Source: Chitinophaga sp. Ak27 (GTDB lineage Bacteria; Bacteroidota; Bacteroidia; Chitinophagales; Chitinophagaceae). From it: a stretch of 64,000 bases of DNA. Of the stretch, positions 42,999-51,879 are shown piece after piece. Made by a program: the position numbers and the translations under genes. Numbering within the stretch: position 1 is the stretch's first letter; each line of letters starts with the position of its first letter. The DNA is taken from contig NZ_JABAOB010000006.1 of the NCBI RefSeq assembly GCF_012726295.1, forward strand, positions 434,001-498,000, written 5' to 3'. The notes beneath the pieces are model-generated. The model was not told the DNA's origin, ran no database searches, and was given only the letters and a program-made list of their open reading frames with translations.

Positions 42999-44216
42999 CT
43001 ATCCTTTCACCGCCAGCAGTAGTTCCAGGTCGGTGTATTTCAGTTTGAATTTCTCGCTCAAATGGTAATTGGTTAATGCCCCTTTATACAGGTAAATACC
43101 ATTACGTACGCCCCGCTTAATCCACACCAGGTTCTCAAATCCGCCATCATCGGCAGCTTCTACCAGTAACGGCATCAATACATTGCTGATGGCTTCAGAG
43201 GCCGTGCGGGCAAAACCGGAAGGGATATTGGGTACACAGTAATGCACCACATCATACTTCTTGAACACGGGGTTTTCGTGGGTGGTGATTTCAGAGGTTT
43301 CGAAACAACCGCCCCGGTCTATGCTCACATCCACGATCACGGAACCGGCTTTCATGTTGCTCACCATCGATTCGCTTACTACCACCGGGGTACGGCCGCT
43401 TTGAGATGACAGGGCGCCTACCGCTACGTCGGCATTCCGCAGTTGCTCGGCCAGTACTTTGGGCTGGATAACGGAGGTGAATACCCGTACGCCGATGTTG
43501 TTTTGCAGCCTTTTCAGCTTATAAATGTTGTTATCGAATACTTTTACGGAAGATCCCAGGGCCAGCGCGGTACGGGCAGCAAATTCGCCCACAATACCGG
43601 CGCCTATGATCACCACCTTGGTAGGTGGGATACCCGTAACGCCTCCCAGGAGGATGCCCTTGCCTTTGTTATCGTTGCTCAAATACTGACCGGCAATCAG
43701 CATACAGGCACCGCCTGCAATTTCACTCATGGCCCTTACAATCGGGTAGGTGCCGGCATCGTCTTTCAGATTTTCGAACGATAACAGGGTGATACGCTTA
43801 TCCATCATTTTCTGTACCTGTAGCGCTTTCAGGGCTGCCAGGTGAATGGGGGAAATAACGATCTGGTGAGCGTGCAGGAGTTCTATTTCTTCATCGTTCA
43901 GGGGGGCCGATTTTACGATAATCTCCGCTTTAAAGACTTCTTTTTTATCGTATACTATTTCTGCCCCCGCTTCGGAGTAGTCAGTATCATAATAGTGCGA
44001 TCCATCGCCCGCTTTATGTTCTACCACAATGTGGTGTCCATGTGCCGCTAAAATGCTGACTGCATCGGGCGTAAGGGCAATTCGGTTCTCCTGGAAAGAC
44101 GTCTCTTTGGGAATACCTATAAACAAACGGGAATTTTTCTGCGGAATGTCCAGCGTCTCCTCGAGTGGTGAATAGGTAAATCCAGCACTTACTACAGGTT
44201 TTTGCCTCTGCTCCAT
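42999..44216 (-). CDS. ald: Alanine dehydrogenase
   Basis: 405 residues. The N-terminal substrate domain has FIGIPKETSFQENRIALTPD and the catalytic His in ISPIHLAALKALQ; the NAD domain has VVIIGAGIVGEFAARTAL. The motif VDVSIDRGGCFETSEIT and NIPSGFARTAS are family hallmarks. It converts L-alanine and NAD to pyruvate, ammonia and NADH. The protein has an extra N-terminal stretch of about 30 residues compared with classical Ald, as often seen in this phylum. It follows tsaE with its own promoter between. Confidence 0.93.
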   Translation of the reverse strand: MEQRQKPVVSAGFTYSPLEETLDIPQKNSRLFIGIPKETSFQENRIALTPDAVSILAAHGHHIVVEHKAGDGSHYYDTDYSEAGAEIVYDKKEVFKAEIIVKSAPLNDEEIELLHAHQIVISPIHLAALKALQVQKMMDKRITLLSFENLKDDAGTYPIVRAMSEIAGGACMLIAGQYLSNDNKGKGILLGGVTGIPPTKVVIIGAGIVGEFAARTALALGSSVKVFDNNIYKLKRLQNNIGVRVFTSVIQPKVLAEQLRNADVAVGALSSQSGRTPVVVSESMVSNMKAGSVIVDVSIDRGGCFETSEITTHENPVFKKYDVVHYCVPNIPSGFARTASEAISNVLMPLLVEAADDGGFENLVWIKRGVRNGIYLYKGALTNYHLSEKFKLKYTDLELLLAVKG

Positions 44217-44249
44217 ATGCGGTGTTCAGTTTTTATAAATCGAAGTATT

Positions 44250-44257
44250 CAAAGATA
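44250..44257 (-). promoter_or_regulatory. -7 promoter element of ald
   Basis: Minus strand TATCTTTG, exact match, 33 bp before the ATG at 44216 and just past the stop of tsaE. Confidence 0.6.
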
Positions 44258-44259
44258 CA

Positions 44260-44697
44260 TCATTTGAGAGAGGAAGCGATTTCACGTAGCACCCTTTTTT
44301 GGTCGGCCTGCACTTCCAGTTGCAGATGTATGGTACCGGGGGGTAAAAGAGGGGCTACCACTTCGGGCCATTCCACAAAACAAATGGCGTCCTGGTAAAG
44401 CGTGTCCTCCACACCGGCACTGATGGCGTCATCTTCATCCCGGAGCCGGTACAAATCCAGGTGGAAGATACGCCGGGGCTGGCCTTCGGCATCAGTATAG
44501 CCATATTCGTTGATAATGGAAAAAGTGGGGCTGGCGGTGGCGTCCTTTACACCTTTGGCTGTGCATAAAGCCTTTACCAGTGTGGTTTTACCTGCTCCCA
44601 TCGGGCCGTCTAATGTAAATACCTGTTTGTCAGCAAAATATTCCCAGAATTGCCGGGCGGTTGCTGGTAGTTGGTCCAGCGTAAATGTCCATTGCAT
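44260..44697 (-). CDS. tsaE: tRNA threonylcarbamoyladenosine biosynthesis ATPase TsaE
   Basis: 145 residues. Walker A LDGPMGAGKTTLVKAL, followed by the TsaE-specific ASPTFSIINEY (switch region) and HLDLYRL, then FVEWPEVV. With TsaB and TsaD it makes the t6A modification at position 37 of ANN-decoding tRNAs. Located upstream of ald on the same strand, a pairing often seen in Bacteroidota. Confidence 0.95.
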   Translation of the reverse strand: MQWTFTLDQLPATARQFWEYFADKQVFTLDGPMGAGKTTLVKALCTAKGVKDATASPTFSIINEYGYTDAEGQPRRIFHLDLYRLRDEDDAISAGVEDTLYQDAICFVEWPEVVAPLLPPGTIHLQLEVQADQKRVLREIASSLK

Positions 44698-44734
44698 GCA
44701 CGAATTTACATAAATAACCCCAAAATGCTGCTTT

Positions 44735-44826
44735 GTTGCATTAATACCTGCTCATCGGTAAGAAGAAGGTAAACCTGCTACCCTGGCGTAAATCGCTCAT
44801 CCAAATGACTCCCCGTTGCATTAATA
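44735..44826 (+). repeat. 12-bp direct repeat upstream of the copper ATPase gene
   Basis: GTTGCATTAATA occurs at 44735-44746 and 44815-44826, starts exactly 80 bp apart, both upstream of the -7 element at 44853. It may be a regulator binding site; no inverted symmetry. Confidence 0.5.
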
Positions 44827-44852
44827 TTTTCCCGGTTTATTGCCTCAGCCAA

Positions 44853-44860
44853 TAACTTTG
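44853..44860 (+). promoter_or_regulatory. -7 promoter element of the copper ATPase
   Basis: TAACTTTG, exact match, 21 bp before the ATG; GGAGGA between them is one of the few Shine-Dalgarno-like sites in the window. Confidence 0.55.
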
Positions 44861-44881
44861 TAAACTGGAGGAACATCTCAG

Positions 44882-46984
44882 ATGACACCAGTAAATTGCA
44901 AGGTTGAAGGGATGCATTGCACCAGTTGTGCACTCAGCGTTTCCAAATACCTGGAAAAAAAAGGGATGCAGGATGTAAATGTCAGTTTTGCAACAGAAGA
45001 AGTGAGCTTTACAGCCCCGTCAGGAGCCGATTCCAAGGAAGCGCTGGAAGGGATTGCCCAGATGGGTTATCGCGTGGTATTGCCGGAAGACAAGCCCACC
45101 GAACGGAAGTCTTATACCACTCTTACATTCAAATTTATTTTTTGCGCCATATTTACGGCACCCCTGTTATTACATATGTGGGTGAGCTGGCCCTGGCTGC
45201 ACCAGCCCTGGGTACAGTTTGGGCTTACCCTGCCGGTATATGTTACCGGGATGTGGCATTTTGGGAAGAGTGCGGTCAGATCCCTGATCAACCGTATGGC
45301 CAATATGGATGTGCTGGTAACATTAGGAGCCACGGCTGCCTTTGTATATAGTTTTGTAGGCACCGTCGTATATGGCAACCCCGATTATATGTTTTATGAA
45401 ACTACGGCCGCCATTATTACCCTGGTATTCCTGGGGAATATGCTGGAAGAGCGATCTGTAAAACAAACTACCACGGCCATTTCTGAGCTGGCCCGTATGC
45501 AAATCACCACTGCAAGACTTATTAACACAGATCACGGACATGAACATATCCACGAAGTAGATAACCGTACCCTCCGTACAGGCGATTGTGTACTGGTAAA
45601 TACGGGTGACAAAATACCCATGGATGGCACCATCTACTGGGGGAGCGGGCATATTAATGAATCGATGATTACCGGCGAAAGCACCCCTGTCAGTAAAAAA
45701 GAAAAGGATAAGGTAATAGGCGGTACTATACTGGAAGATGGCAGCATAAAGGTGTATATCACCGCTACAGGCAAGGATACGGTACTATCCTATATTATAG
45801 ACCTGGTAAAACAAGCCCAGGCCGATAAACCGCCCATGCAAAAGCTGGCCGACCGCATCAGCGCTATATTCGTTCCCCTGGTACTCGGTATTGCTGTGAT
45901 TACTTTTACAGGTTGGTATTTCATCGGACATACTACGTTGGCTACAGCTATGATGCGCAGCGTAGCCGTGCTGGTGATAGCCTGTCCCTGTGCCATGGGC
46001 CTGGCTACCCCGGCAGCTGTAATGGTGGGGCTGGGACGTGCTGCACGCAATGGTATCCTCATTAAAGGCGGACATACCCTGGAAATGTTCAAAGATATCA
46101 GGCAAGTGGTATTCGATAAAACAGGTACCCTGACCACGGGTAAGCTGGAGCTCAGCGCCTGCCAGTTTTTTAATATGTCGGAAGATGAGTTTAAACAGGT
46201 GGTATATAGCCTGGAGAAATATTCCTCGCACCCGATTGCCCGCTCTATCGCCGCACTTTGGAAAACTGCCGGGGAACTGCCTTTACAACAGGTAAGAGAG
46301 CATAAAGGATTGGGAATGCGTGCCAGCGATAAAGCCGGCAATCAATGGGAACTGGGTTCTTTCCGCCTGGCCGGTAATGCCACCACCGATGACAGTCATA
46401 ACTTATATCTCCTGAAAAATGGCCAGCTGGCCGGATGGATTGATTTCAGCGATGAAATCAGGCCGGAAGCAGCAGCTGTGATTACTCAATTAAAACAGGC
46501 CGGTATTGAGCCAATCCTGCTGAGTGGAGATACTGCCCGCAAATGCCGGGAGTTGGGCGAAAAACTGGGCATTACAGCCATCTATGCCGAACAATCTCCC
46601 GAACAAAAACTGCAGATGGTGGATACGCTCATGAAAACAGCACCTACCGCCATGGTGGGCGACGGGATCAATGATGCGCCCGCGCTGGCAAAAGCCACGA
46701 TCGGTATTTCATTGAGCGATGCTACACAAGTAGCTATGCAAAGCGCCAATGTAGTCCTGCTCAATAACCATCTCGGATCGCTGCCACTAGCGCTGGGACT
46801 GGGAAAACATACTTATCTCACAATTAAACAGAATCTCTTTTGGGCGTTTATTTATAATGTAGTAGCCATACCGGTAGCTGCCCTGGGATTCCTGAATCCT
46901 ATTGTGGGGGCGGGTATTATGGGATTGTCGGATGTAGTACTGGCCGTTAATTCTGTAAGGTTGCGTTATAAGAAAGTATTTTAA
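44882..46984 (+). CDS. copA: Copper-translocating P1B-type ATPase
   Basis: 700 residues. One N-terminal heavy-metal domain with CTSC (Cys13, Cys16); eight predicted membrane helices; the metal motif ACPCAMGLATP (Cys368, Cys370); phosphorylation site DKTGT (Asp412); SSHPIARSI with the conserved HP; and GDGINDAPAL. The last helices have FIYNVVAIP and MGLSDVVLAVNSVRL, close to the YN and MxxSS pattern of Cu(I) exporters. It pumps Cu(I) out of the cytoplasm. No copper regulator is adjacent, but a 12-bp direct repeat lies upstream. Confidence 0.93.
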   Translation: MTPVNCKVEGMHCTSCALSVSKYLEKKGMQDVNVSFATEEVSFTAPSGADSKEALEGIAQMGYRVVLPEDKPTERKSYTTLTFKFIFCAIFTAPLLLHMWVSWPWLHQPWVQFGLTLPVYVTGMWHFGKSAVRSLINRMANMDVLVTLGATAAFVYSFVGTVVYGNPDYMFYETTAAIITLVFLGNMLEERSVKQTTTAISELARMQITTARLINTDHGHEHIHEVDNRTLRTGDCVLVNTGDKIPMDGTIYWGSGHINESMITGESTPVSKKEKDKVIGGTILEDGSIKVYITATGKDTVLSYIIDLVKQAQADKPPMQKLADRISAIFVPLVLGIAVITFTGWYFIGHTTLATAMMRSVAVLVIACPCAMGLATPAAVMVGLGRAARNGILIKGGHTLEMFKDIRQVVFDKTGTLTTGKLELSACQFFNMSEDEFKQVVYSLEKYSSHPIARSIAALWKTAGELPLQQVREHKGLGMRASDKAGNQWELGSFRLAGNATTDDSHNLYLLKNGQLAGWIDFSDEIRPEAAAVITQLKQAGIEPILLSGDTARKCRELGEKLGITAIYAEQSPEQKLQMVDTLMKTAPTAMVGDGINDAPALAKATIGISLSDATQVAMQSANVVLLNNHLGSLPLALGLGKHTYLTIKQNLFWAFIYNVVAIPVAALGFLNPIVGAGIMGLSDVVLAVNSVRLRYKKVF

Positions 46985-46988
46985 AAAA

Positions 46989-47091
46989 GCATAAAGCAAA
47001 AAGCGTAAAGCAAAAAGCTATTGTGGAGAACAATCTTAGCGGATACCCCATTCGCGTTGATCATGCTCCACAATAGCTTTTTGCTTTACGC
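46989..47091. repeat. Palindromic repeat copy E
   Basis: Perfect 26-bp arms 47003-47028 and 47066-47091. The left arm has four units (GCATAAA, GCAAAAA, GCGTAAA, GCAAAAA); the right arm in reverse has GCGTAAA and GCAAAAA, thus two fewer. Stem middle TTGTGGAG/CTCCACAA; the inner loop stem is more degenerate than in other copies. It starts 4 bp after the copA stop and ends 10 bp before the recQ -7 element. Confidence 0.9.
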
Positions 47092-47101
47092 CCTTATAAG
47101 T

Positions 47102-47109
47102 TATCTTCG
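47102..47109 (+). promoter_or_regulatory. -7-like promoter element of recQ (one mismatch)
   Basis: TATCTTCG, one base from TAnnTTTG, 21 bp before the TTG start of recQ. The identical octamer precedes the MFS gene at 55326. Confidence 0.4.
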
Positions 47110-47130
47110 CAATAACCATTAAATTTTTCT

Positions 47131-49038
47131 TTGAGTACACCCGTAGCCATATTGCAACAATACTGGAAATACCAGCAGTTTCGCCCGTTACAGGAAGATA
47201 TTGTCAATTCCATATTAGAGGGTCAGGATACGCTGGCACTGCTGCCTACCGGAGGAGGAAAATCGATCTGCTTCCAGGTGCCGGCAATGATGAAGCCAGG
47301 TTTATGCCTGGTTATTACGCCGCTTATTGCATTGATGAAAGACCAGGTCGTGAACCTGAAACGAAGAGGTATTACCGCCTATTCCATCTATTCGGGTATG
47401 CAGTATAAGGAGGTGGAAAGGGTACTGGAAGCTGCCCGCCGTGGTGGATGCAAGTTTTTGTATGTATCTCCGGAAAGATTACAAAGCAAACTTTTTCAAA
47501 CTTACTGCGATGGATTGCCGGTAAATATGATAGCGGTAGATGAAGCACATTGTATTTCACAATGGGGATACGATTTCCGGCCGGCTTACCTCGAAATTGC
47601 CGAAATCCGGAGTTTCTTCCCGGATGCGCCGGTACTGGCACTCACCGCTTCTGCTACCCCTAAGGTGCAGACGGATATCTGTGATAAGTTGCTGATGAAA
47701 GATGCACAGGTATTCACCAAAAGTTTTGCCAGGTCCAATCTTTCTTACAGTGTGCTGGAGGAAGCTACTAAAATTGATAAGATAAAATACCTGTTGGAAC
47801 GTGTACCCGGCTGTGGTATTGTATATTGCCGTAATCGAAAAAAAACAAAGGAGATAGCCTCCCTGCTGGCATTACAGGGTATCCAGGCCAGTTACTATCA
47901 TGCCGGGTTGCCCCAGGCCGAACGTGCTGCCAGGCAGGAAGCCTGGATCAATAATGAAACCCGCATCATGGTATGTACCAATGCCTTTGGGATGGGGATC
48001 GATAAGCCGGACGTACGCATCGTGGTACACTATGATATGCCCGACAGCCTGGAAGCCTATTACCAGGAAGCCGGACGGGCAGGGCGTGATGAACAAAAAG
48101 CTTACGCCGTATTGCTTTATAACGAAGATGAGCTGGCGGATATGCAAGAACGCATAGCATTGCAGTTTCCTACGCTGGAACAAATTCGCGAAGTATACCA
48201 GGCTATCGTCAACTATCTGCAAGTGCCTATAGGCAGCGCAGAAGGCATGTACTTTGATTTTGATATCAATGACTTCGCCCGTGTTTTTCAACTGAACCTT
48301 ACCATGGCTTATAGCGCCGTACGCCTGCTGGAACAGGAAGGAGTGCTGCAGTTGAGCGAGAGCGTATTCCTGCCCTCCCGGGCGGAATTTGTTACTGATA
48401 AAGCGTCACTGTACGAGTTCGAAAATGCATATCCTGCATTGGAAGAAATTATTAAAACGTTGCTGCGCACCTATGAAGGGATCTTCGATAACGCGGTACC
48501 TGTTTATGAAAGACAGATAGGCCGTATCATGCTCATGGAAGATGATGATATTGCTGCGCAGCTGCAACAATTGCACAACTACGGTGTTTTACGCTATCAG
48601 CCGCGCCGGGATCAGCCACAGCTTTGCTTCCTGCATGAACGGGCTTCGGCGCAATACCTGCGTGTTAATATGGCTAGGGTAGAGGTGCGTAAAAAAGTAT
48701 ACGCCGACAGACTAGAGGCAATGTTTGCGTATGCCCGTAACCGTAATACCTGCCGCACACAGCAGCTGGTGGCCTACTTCGGGGAAAAGGAATGTGCCCC
48801 CTGCGGCGTATGTGATATTTGTTTGAAGAAGAAATCAAAACCGCTGGATGCGGCCGCATTTAAACGTATATCCGATACCGTTATCGGCTATTTGAAAGCA
48901 GAACCGCTGTTGTTTATCGCATTACAGGGAAAAATGCAAGATGTGGGAAGAAATGACCTGATGGAGGTGTTGCAATTCCTAAATGAAGAGGGGCTTGTGT
49001 TCCGCGATGAAGCGGGTAGGCTTTCAGCTCTCAGGTAG
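47131..49038 (+). CDS. recQ: RecQ family ATP-dependent DNA helicase
   Basis: 635 residues from a TTG start (no ATG is available nearby). Helicase motifs: QFRPLQEDIV (motif 0), LPTGGGKSICFQ (I), AVDEAHCISQWGYDFRP (II, DEAH), ALTASATP (III) and QEAGRAGRDEQ (VI). The RQC zinc site is seen as the Cys cluster CAPCGVCDIC with an upstream Cys. The C-terminal end is a short winged region rather than a clear HRDC domain. RecQ unwinds 3'-overhang and branched DNA in repair. The stop codon lies in the loop of a palindrome. Confidence 0.93.
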   Translation: MSTPVAILQQYWKYQQFRPLQEDIVNSILEGQDTLALLPTGGGKSICFQVPAMMKPGLCLVITPLIALMKDQVVNLKRRGITAYSIYSGMQYKEVERVLEAARRGGCKFLYVSPERLQSKLFQTYCDGLPVNMIAVDEAHCISQWGYDFRPAYLEIAEIRSFFPDAPVLALTASATPKVQTDICDKLLMKDAQVFTKSFARSNLSYSVLEEATKIDKIKYLLERVPGCGIVYCRNRKKTKEIASLLALQGIQASYYHAGLPQAERAARQEAWINNETRIMVCTNAFGMGIDKPDVRIVVHYDMPDSLEAYYQEAGRAGRDEQKAYAVLLYNEDELADMQERIALQFPTLEQIREVYQAIVNYLQVPIGSAEGMYFDFDINDFARVFQLNLTMAYSAVRLLEQEGVLQLSESVFLPSRAEFVTDKASLYEFENAYPALEEIIKTLLRTYEGIFDNAVPVYERQIGRIMLMEDDDIAAQLQQLHNYGVLRYQPRRDQPQLCFLHERASAQYLRVNMARVEVRKKVYADRLEAMFAYARNRNTCRTQQLVAYFGEKECAPCGVCDICLKKKSKPLDAAAFKRISDTVIGYLKAEPLLFIALQGKMQDVGRNDLMEVLQFLNEEGLVFRDEAGRLSALR

Positions 49039-49053
49039 CTGAGAGCTGAAAGC
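49020..49053. terminator. Palindrome with the recQ stop codon in its loop
   Basis: GCTTTCAGCTCTCAG and CTGAGAGCTGAAAGC are exact 15-bp complements with a 4-nt loop GTAG, and the TAG of recQ is inside that loop. It lies 7 bp from the end of the convergent oxidoreductase gene. The right arm plus following bases (GCTGAAA, GCATGGA) look like the outer units of the six-copy repeat family. Confidence 0.8.
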
Positions 49054-49060
49054 ATGGAAA

Positions 49061-50107
49061 TTATAAGGTAATTACTTTCCCTTCTTTGCTGCTCTCAAAA
49101 GCTGCTTCTATTACCCTGATTACTTTAATAGCATCTTGCGGAGGCACCGGGTTGGCGGCTTTATTGACCAGGGCTTCGAATACTCCCTGGTAATAGTCCA
49201 TGTAATTGCCGCTGCCACCAGGTATATATTGCTTTACCACCTTACCATCAATTTCGGTATGTAGTAAACCCCATTCGTGTGGCGCTTCTGCTCCCCAGTC
49301 GGGACTATTGGGAAAAAGGCCTCTTTGCAGCTGGGCTTCCTGTATGTCGGACTTGGTTTTGATAAAGGAACCAACGCGTCCATGTATTTGGTAAGCCGGC
49401 AGGGCTTCCCTTACCAGGTAACTGCATTTTACACGGGCGCGCAGCTGGTCATAATAAAGTACCAGTTCAAAATAATCATCTACAATTGAGTCCCGGCGGA
49501 TAACCCGGATATCCGCCCATACCGCTTTAGGCATGCCAAACAGTGTAATGGCCTGGTCGATCAGGTGAGAGCCCAGGTCGTAGAGGGAGCCGGTACCAGG
49601 ACCTCCTACTTCTTTATGTTTTTTATAGCTGAGCTCTTCTTTGAAACGGTCATAGTGTATTTCTGCTTCAAGAATGTCGCCTAACTGGCCGGACTGCACT
49701 ATTTGTTTCACTACTTTGTAATCGCTGTCGTAGCGGCGGTTGTGATAAACGCTGAGCAGCAGTCCTTTTGATGCTGCGAGGGCAGCCAACTCTTCGCCTT
49801 CTTTGGCATGTACCGTGAAAGGCTTTTCTACTACTACATTCTTTCCTGCTTCCAGGGCGGCTTTTACGTAATCATAGTGCGTGTAGTTGGGGGTATTTAC
49901 CACAATCAATTCCAGGTCTTTGTCGGCCAGCATTTCTTCCACACTCGTATATACCTTTACGTTAGGATACCGTTGCCGGGCCAAGTCCTTGCTTCTTTCC
50001 ACGACCGCTGTAAATTCGAATCCCGGATTTACATGAAGGAAGGGGGCATGAAATATTTGTCCGGACATGCCGTACGAGCATACGCCCGTCTTGATAATTC
50101 TACTCAT
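49061..50107 (-). CDS. Gfo/Idh/MocA family oxidoreductase
   Basis: 348 residues. The Rossmann start GVCSYGMSGQIFHAPFL and the EKP motif in NVVVEKPFTVHAKEGEEL are diagnostic; the C-terminal beta domain starts around residue 130 with DSDYKVVKQIVQSGQLGD and DLGSHLIDQAI follows. The NAD(P) site is typical for scyllo-inositol/glucose-fructose type dehydrogenases. The substrate is likely a sugar or inositol derivative but cannot be fixed. The upstream ATPase gene is 51 bp away on the same strand and may or may not be co-transcribed. Confidence 0.92.
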   Translation of the reverse strand: MSRIIKTGVCSYGMSGQIFHAPFLHVNPGFEFTAVVERSKDLARQRYPNVKVYTSVEEMLADKDLELIVVNTPNYTHYDYVKAALEAGKNVVVEKPFTVHAKEGEELAALAASKGLLLSVYHNRRYDSDYKVVKQIVQSGQLGDILEAEIHYDRFKEELSYKKHKEVGGPGTGSLYDLGSHLIDQAITLFGMPKAVWADIRVIRRDSIVDDYFELVLYYDQLRARVKCSYLVREALPAYQIHGRVGSFIKTKSDIQEAQLQRGLFPNSPDWGAEAPHEWGLLHTEIDGKVVKQYIPGGSGNYMDYYQGVFEALVNKAANPVPPQDAIKVIRVIEAAFESSKEGKVITL

Positions 50108-50158
50108 ACTTTAAATATATTGATGTAAGCAGGCAGCGAAGCGCTGCCGGTTGCATAA

Positions 50159-51712
50159 TTAAAACCAACTTTTACTTTTATTGCTCCGTCCACCCAGGCC
50201 CAGCGCACCCAGTAAGCTACGTGTAATAACGCTGGCGGCGGTACGTCCTACCTGTCTGGCCGCAGAGCTTTCCAGTACCTGTTCAATCAACCCTTTTTCT
50301 TCTTTTTGTTTACCACCAGCAGCTTTAGGCGCTTCCTGGGCAGCGGTTTTGTCGGCCGCTTCCTGCAGTTTGGCAGTAAGGATTTCGTAGGCGCTTTCAC
50401 TGTCAATTTCTTCGCTGTATTTTTTTACCAGCTTGGAATTATCTGCGATGGCATCGATTTCCGCTGTTGTTAAAACATCCATTCGGGATCTCGGGGATAC
50501 CAACATGGTAGCGGCGAGCGGGGTAGGTACCCCTTTTTCATTCAGACAGGTAACCAGTGCTTCACCAATTCCTATCTGCGTTAACAGCTCATCTGTTTTA
50601 TAGAAGTCCGATAACGGGTAGTTCTCAGCGGTTTGCTTAATGGTTTTCCGGTCATTGGCAGTAAACGCGCGCAGGGCGTGTTGTACCTTCAAACCCAGTT
50701 GCCCCAGTACAGACGGAGGTACATCCATCGGGTTTTGGGTACAGAAGAAAATACCTACTCCTTTTGAGCGGATTAGTTTGATGATGGTATCTATTTGTTT
50801 CAATAACGCATCGCTGGCTTCATTGAAAATGAGATGCGCTTCGTCGATAAACATTACCAGCTTGGGTTTATCAAGGTCGCCTTCTTCCGGAAGGGTGGCA
50901 TATAATTCGGCCAACAGGCTTAGCATAAAGGTAGAAAAGAGCTTGGGCCTGTCTTGTATATCGCTTACACGCAGGATGGAAACCATGCCCCGGCCGTCGT
51001 CACTCACACGCATCAGGTCATCTACTTCAAAAGATTTTTCTCCGAAGAATAAACCTGCGCCCTGTTGTTCCAGCTCTATCACTTTACGTAAAACGGTGCC
51101 GGTAGAAGTAGTAGATATTTTACCGTAGTCTTTTTCCAGGTCTGCCTTGCCTTCATCGCTGGCGTATTGGAGTACTTTTTTAAAGTCCTTTAAGTCGAGT
51201 AAGGGAAGTTTGTTATCATCGCAATACTTGAATAGCATCGCTACCAGGCCTGCTTGGGTGTCATTCAGCTCCAGTATTTTTGACAGCAGAACGGGGCCAA
51301 ATTCGCTGACAGTAGCGCGGAGACGTACGCCTTTCTCCTGGCTGAGCGACAGTAGTTCTGCCGGATAGGCTGCAGGGCTCCAGGTGCCGCCTATTTTCTG
51401 ATACCTTTCTGTTATTTTGGGATTACTGGTGCCGGCCGCGGCAATACCACTCAAATCTCCTTTAATGTCCATTAAGAGTACAGGTACGCTGGCATCGCTC
51501 AGTCCTTCTGCAATTACCTGCAGGGTTTTGGTTTTACCGGTGCCCGTAGCTCCTGCTATGAGGCCGTGCCGGTTAAGGGTACTCAATGGAAGCAATACAT
51601 CTGCTCCCGCAACTACTTCGCCGTTCAACATGGCACAACCTAATTTGAAATGCTCGCCTTTGAAGGTATAGCCGTTTTTGATATAGTCCAGAAATGCATC
51701 CTGATTGGCCAT
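50159..51712 (-). CDS. HerA-like/DUF853 family ATPase
   Basis: 517 residues. HerA/FtsK-like ATPase with Walker A AGATGTGKTKTLQVI, Walker B VMFIDEAHLIF, and FFCTQNPMDVPPSVLGQLG sensor region. The family is often annotated as helicase HerA-like or DUF853. It ends in a low-complexity linker rich in Ala, Gln and Lys and a basic tail (LGGRSNKSKSWF). HerA proteins pump DNA with NurA in archaea, but bacterial DUF853 proteins lack a known partner, and no nuclease is adjacent here. Role unclear. Confidence 0.88.
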   Translation of the reverse strand: MANQDAFLDYIKNGYTFKGEHFKLGCAMLNGEVVAGADVLLPLSTLNRHGLIAGATGTGKTKTLQVIAEGLSDASVPVLLMDIKGDLSGIAAAGTSNPKITERYQKIGGTWSPAAYPAELLSLSQEKGVRLRATVSEFGPVLLSKILELNDTQAGLVAMLFKYCDDNKLPLLDLKDFKKVLQYASDEGKADLEKDYGKISTTSTGTVLRKVIELEQQGAGLFFGEKSFEVDDLMRVSDDGRGMVSILRVSDIQDRPKLFSTFMLSLLAELYATLPEEGDLDKPKLVMFIDEAHLIFNEASDALLKQIDTIIKLIRSKGVGIFFCTQNPMDVPPSVLGQLGLKVQHALRAFTANDRKTIKQTAENYPLSDFYKTDELLTQIGIGEALVTCLNEKGVPTPLAATMLVSPRSRMDVLTTAEIDAIADNSKLVKKYSEEIDSESAYEILTAKLQEAADKTAAQEAPKAAGGKQKEEKGLIEQVLESSAARQVGRTAASVITRSLLGALGLGGRSNKSKSWF

Positions 51713-51813
51713 GACTTAGATTTTTTTATGAAGATAATAAAAAGCATTAACCGTTTAAGTATCAATTTATTGCCTATGAATATATATTGTTTTTCGGCTT
51801 ATATTTATTGATA

Positions 51814-51840
51814 ATCGATAAAATTATTTTGTTTATCGAT
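51814..51840. promoter_or_regulatory. Candidate operator: 9-bp arms, 9-bp spacer
   Basis: ATCGATAAA and TTTATCGAT are perfect complements separated by 9 bp, 40 bp before the DUF2975 ATG. The spacing places the arms about two helical turns apart centre to centre, as expected for a dimeric regulator such as the XRE protein encoded downstream. Confidence 0.55.
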
Positions 51841-51879
51841 ACGGGTTGCATAGTTTTAAGTTCAATAAAATAACTACAA

